Below are positions 58,446-59,895 of a stretch of 59,895 nt of DNA, in pieces; within the stretch, counting starts at the first letter, position 1; the number at the start of each line of letters is the position of its first letter. The position numbers were made by a program, and so were the translations under genes. Where the stretch lies: NCBI GenBank assembly GCA_018606645.1, contig JAGVRI010000009.1:1-59895 (forward strand), given 5' to 3'. Source of the stretch: Chloroflexota bacterium. GTDB taxonomy: Bacteria > Chloroflexota > Anaerolineae > JAAYZQ01. The notes under the pieces were generated by a model that saw only the letters and a list, made by a program, of their open reading frames with translations, was not told the DNA's origin and made no database searches.

Positions 58446-58483
58446 CCCCCTTCCCCTCTCCGCCGGCGGAGAGGGGAAGGGGG
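58446..58483. repeat. 19-bp perfect inverted repeat (GC-rich hairpin)
   Basis: 58446-58464 and 58465-58483 are perfect inverted copies without a loop, of C/T-rich and G/A-rich arms around CGCCGGCG. It lies 43 bases after the stop of the second 98-residue gene on the minus strand. Similar CCCC...GGGG hairpins flank genes in many Chloroflexota genomes. The rest of 58132-58525 has no gene. Confidence 0.8.
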
Positions 58484-58524
58484 TGATCGGGGTAGGGGTC
58501 AGGTAATTTCGAACGAGGCGAGGG

Positions 58525-58930
58525 GTCAGTAGTTCCGCAGCACCAGCGGCAGGTAGACCTGGTAGGGCGGCACCGCCCCGCCCCAGAAGCCGCCGAGCAG
58601 ACTGTATCCCCCGCCGGCAAGCAGCCCCGCGTCCGGCTGACCGACCGTCCCGCCCAGGCGGTAGCCGCCGCCGGTGCTAAAGGTCTCCCCGCCGCCATCA
58701 ATCGTGTTCCAGGTCAGGTCATAGCCGCCGCCCGATTGGGCTGAGACGCCCACGACGACGGCCAGCGACACAAAGATAGCCAAAAGACCCAGGATGAGTC
58801 CTGGCCTGCCTGGTTTGTTCATCGTCCACCTCCCGGCCGGCGCCGCCAACCGGCCCACACCCCGCCTCCCAGCACCAGCCCGCCCGCGGCCAGCCACGGC
58901 AGCGGCCAGCGCGTTGCGGGCTGCGGGCAT
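58525..58930. repeat. Duplicated segment, copy 2 (partner 55969-56374)
   Basis: Second copy of the near-identical segment; see the partner at 55969-56374. The offset is 2556 bases. Its high identity, against the diverged adhesin bodies, suggests recent duplication or gene conversion. Confidence 0.85.
58526..58822 (-). CDS. Small secreted Gly-rich protein with VYLPLVLRNY tail (copy 2)
   Basis: The 98-residue product is nearly the same as the one at 55970 (one difference near the signal helix, FVSLAV for FLSLAV, is the only one I see). It has the same Gly-rich body and tail. It overlaps the second adhesin gene by four bases, as in copy 1. Confidence 0.85.
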   Translation of the reverse strand: MNKPGRPGLILGLLAIFVSLAVVVGVSAQSGGGYDLTWNTIDGGGETFSTGGGYRLGGTVGQPDAGLLAGGGYSLLGGFWGGAVPPYQVYLPLVLRNY

Positions 58931-59895
58931 CGGCCCGCGCCCGACTCCAACGCCGCCAGCCGGGCGTCCAGCGCCGCCACCTCTGCCTTGAGCGCCTGGT
59001 TCTCGGCGTAGAGAGCCTGGATAGCGGCCATCATCACCCCGTCCGCGTCCTGCGTATTGATCGCCTTGTCGCTCTCCCCGTAGCCGAAGGTGGCGAAATC
59101 CTGAGCCACCATGCCGATGTGCCGCACCGACGGGTCCTGGCTCTTCAGGTTGTACTCAACCACCGGCAGCGAAGCCAGCTTCTCCAGAATGGCGCGCGTG
59201 TCGGCCGGGGCCAGGTTCTCCTTCATCGCCCGGTCGCTGACGCCAAGCCAGCCGTTGCCGCCGGACGCTACGTACACGCCCGAGCCCAGCCCGGCGCTGG
59301 TGTAGAACCAGACCCCGCCGCTGGCCCGCGCCACCCAACGGTTGTTGTTGTTACACGTCAAGTCGGCGTTGGTCGCGTCGCCCCAGACGAAGCAGCCGAG
59401 GTTGTTGGCCTTGGCCCGCCGCCCGGCGGCGAACGAGTAGTTCCCGGCCGCCACGTTGTCCGTCCCGCCCGGCACCATGGCGTTGTTGCCGCTGGCCGTG
59501 TTCGAACCGCCGCCGCTGACGGCGGCGAGCGCGCCGCTGGCAACGTTGTCCCGCCCGCCGGCGACAGTGGCGCTGGCCCCGCTGGCCTGGTTCTCACCGC
59601 CCCCGCCGACGGTGGCCCAGACCTCGCTGGCGGTGTTGGAGTAACCGCCGCCCACGGTGGCGGACTCGCCGTCGGCGGTGTTGAGGTAGCCGCCGGCGAT
59701 GGTGGACCACTTGCCGCTGGCGACGTTGCTCTCGCCTCCGACGGTCGCGGCATCGCCGCTGGCGGTGTTCACCCAGCCGCCGACGACGGTGGCGCTGGCC
59801 CCGCTGGCCGTGTTGCCGCTGCCCCCGCCCACGGTGGCGTACTCGCCGTCGGCGGTGTTGGAATAGCCCCCGGCGATGGTGGACCAGTTGCCGCT
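58819..59895 (-). CDS. Second S74 adhesin-like protein, N-terminal part outside the window
   Basis: The visible part (about 358 residues) has head repeats (YATVGGGSGNTASG and relatives), the transition ending in NYSFAAGRRAKANNLGCFVW, an S74 domain with the dyad in GVSDRAMKENLAPAD, a coiled coil and the same C-terminal helix with GWRRRPGGGR. The frame is open to the window end, so the start and signal peptide are missing. It differs from copy 1 in the head, the chaperone and the part before the anchor but shares the anchor exactly. It pairs with the 98-residue gene at 58526. Confidence 0.88.
   Translation of the reverse strand, partial: SGNWSTIAGGYSNTADGEYATVGGGSGNTASGASATVVGGWVNTASGDAATVGGESNVASGKWSTIAGGYLNTADGESATVGGGYSNTASEVWATVGGGGENQASGASATVAGGRDNVASGALAAVSGGGSNTASGNNAMVPGGTDNVAAGNYSFAAGRRAKANNLGCFVWGDATNADLTCNNNNRWVARASGGVWFYTSAGLGSGVYVASGGNGWLGVSDRAMKENLAPADTRAILEKLASLPVVEYNLKSQDPSVRHIGMVAQDFATFGYGESDKAINTQDADGVMMAAIQALYAENQALKAEVAALDARLAALESGAGRCPQPATRWPLPWLAAGGLVLGGGVWAGWRRRPGGGR
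59460..59895. repeat. Coding repeats of the second adhesin head
   Basis: Tandem units of mostly 45 to 48 bases encode ATVGGG-NTASG and TIAGGY-NTADG motifs. They run to the window end. Confidence 0.8.

Overview
The window is GC-rich, densely coded bacterial DNA. It most resembles a Chloroflexota genome, probably class Anaerolineae. This is inferred from secreted proteins that end in a VYLPLVLRNY tail, adhesins with ATVGGG repeats and an S74 chaperone, PocR sensing, very mosaic proteins, and TATAAT/TTGACA promoters at 17-bp spacing. No rRNA, tRNA, CRISPR array or insertion sequence was seen.

Layout. 1-2.8 kb is an accessory edge: the end of a type I restriction-modification methylase gene, an attC-like integron site, an Nmad3-type DNA-modification gene and a GrpB-family remnant. 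2.8-11.2 kb holds redox and regulatory genes: an EGE10-type cysteine desulfurase, a 1036-residue FAD/Fe-S oxidoreductase with a Met-rich tail under a PocR-domain regulator, an XRE-cupin regulator, and a flavodoxin-fold plus 2-hydroxyacyl-CoA dehydratase pair. 11.5-15 kb is a histidine kinase, a NarL-type response regulator and a degenerate receiver. 15.2-21.6 kb carries a cyclic amidohydrolase, FdhD, an LCP protein, a CapA-like protein and a DUF433/DUF5615 toxin-antitoxin pair. 22-28.6 kb is a minus-strand catabolic group (tungsten aldehyde oxidoreductase, acyl-CoA dehydrogenase, Fe-alcohol dehydrogenase/transhydrogenase, DUF1097, lactonase-like MBL), headed by a strong promoter and a leader of about 370 nt.

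The most unusual region is 30.0-41.9 kb. It encodes a hybrid ABC importer locus. The substrate-binding lipoprotein fuses an amino-acid-type domain (SBP_bac_3) to a peptide-type domain (SBP_bac_5). The DppB-like permease carries an SH3-like segment and a seven-bladed propeller in its first extracytoplasmic loop. The DppC-like permease carries a segment resembling one SBP_bac_3 lobe in the equivalent loop. A second permease, of the HisM/GlnP type, carries an N-terminal seven-repeat WD40 propeller placed outside the cell. DppD, DppF and GlnQ-type ATPases complete both engines. Peptide and amino-acid import parts are thus mixed in one locus with surface-exposed propellers.

42-47.3 kb is mostly housekeeping (DegV, WecA/TagO-type transferase, TPR/zinc membrane protein, RecN, DUF364). 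47.3-55.3 kb is a tightly overlapping minus-strand operon of an ABC-2 exporter and three mosaic envelope enzymes: a RodZ-like HTH plus M1 peptidase, an M14 plus propeller plus M23 peptidase, and a peptidoglycan-binding plus class A beta-lactamase-like protein. 55.4-59.9 kb holds a hotdog thioesterase and two tandem copies of a two-gene surface module (an S74 adhesin with a C-terminal membrane anchor plus a 98-residue secreted protein). The second copy runs off the window end.
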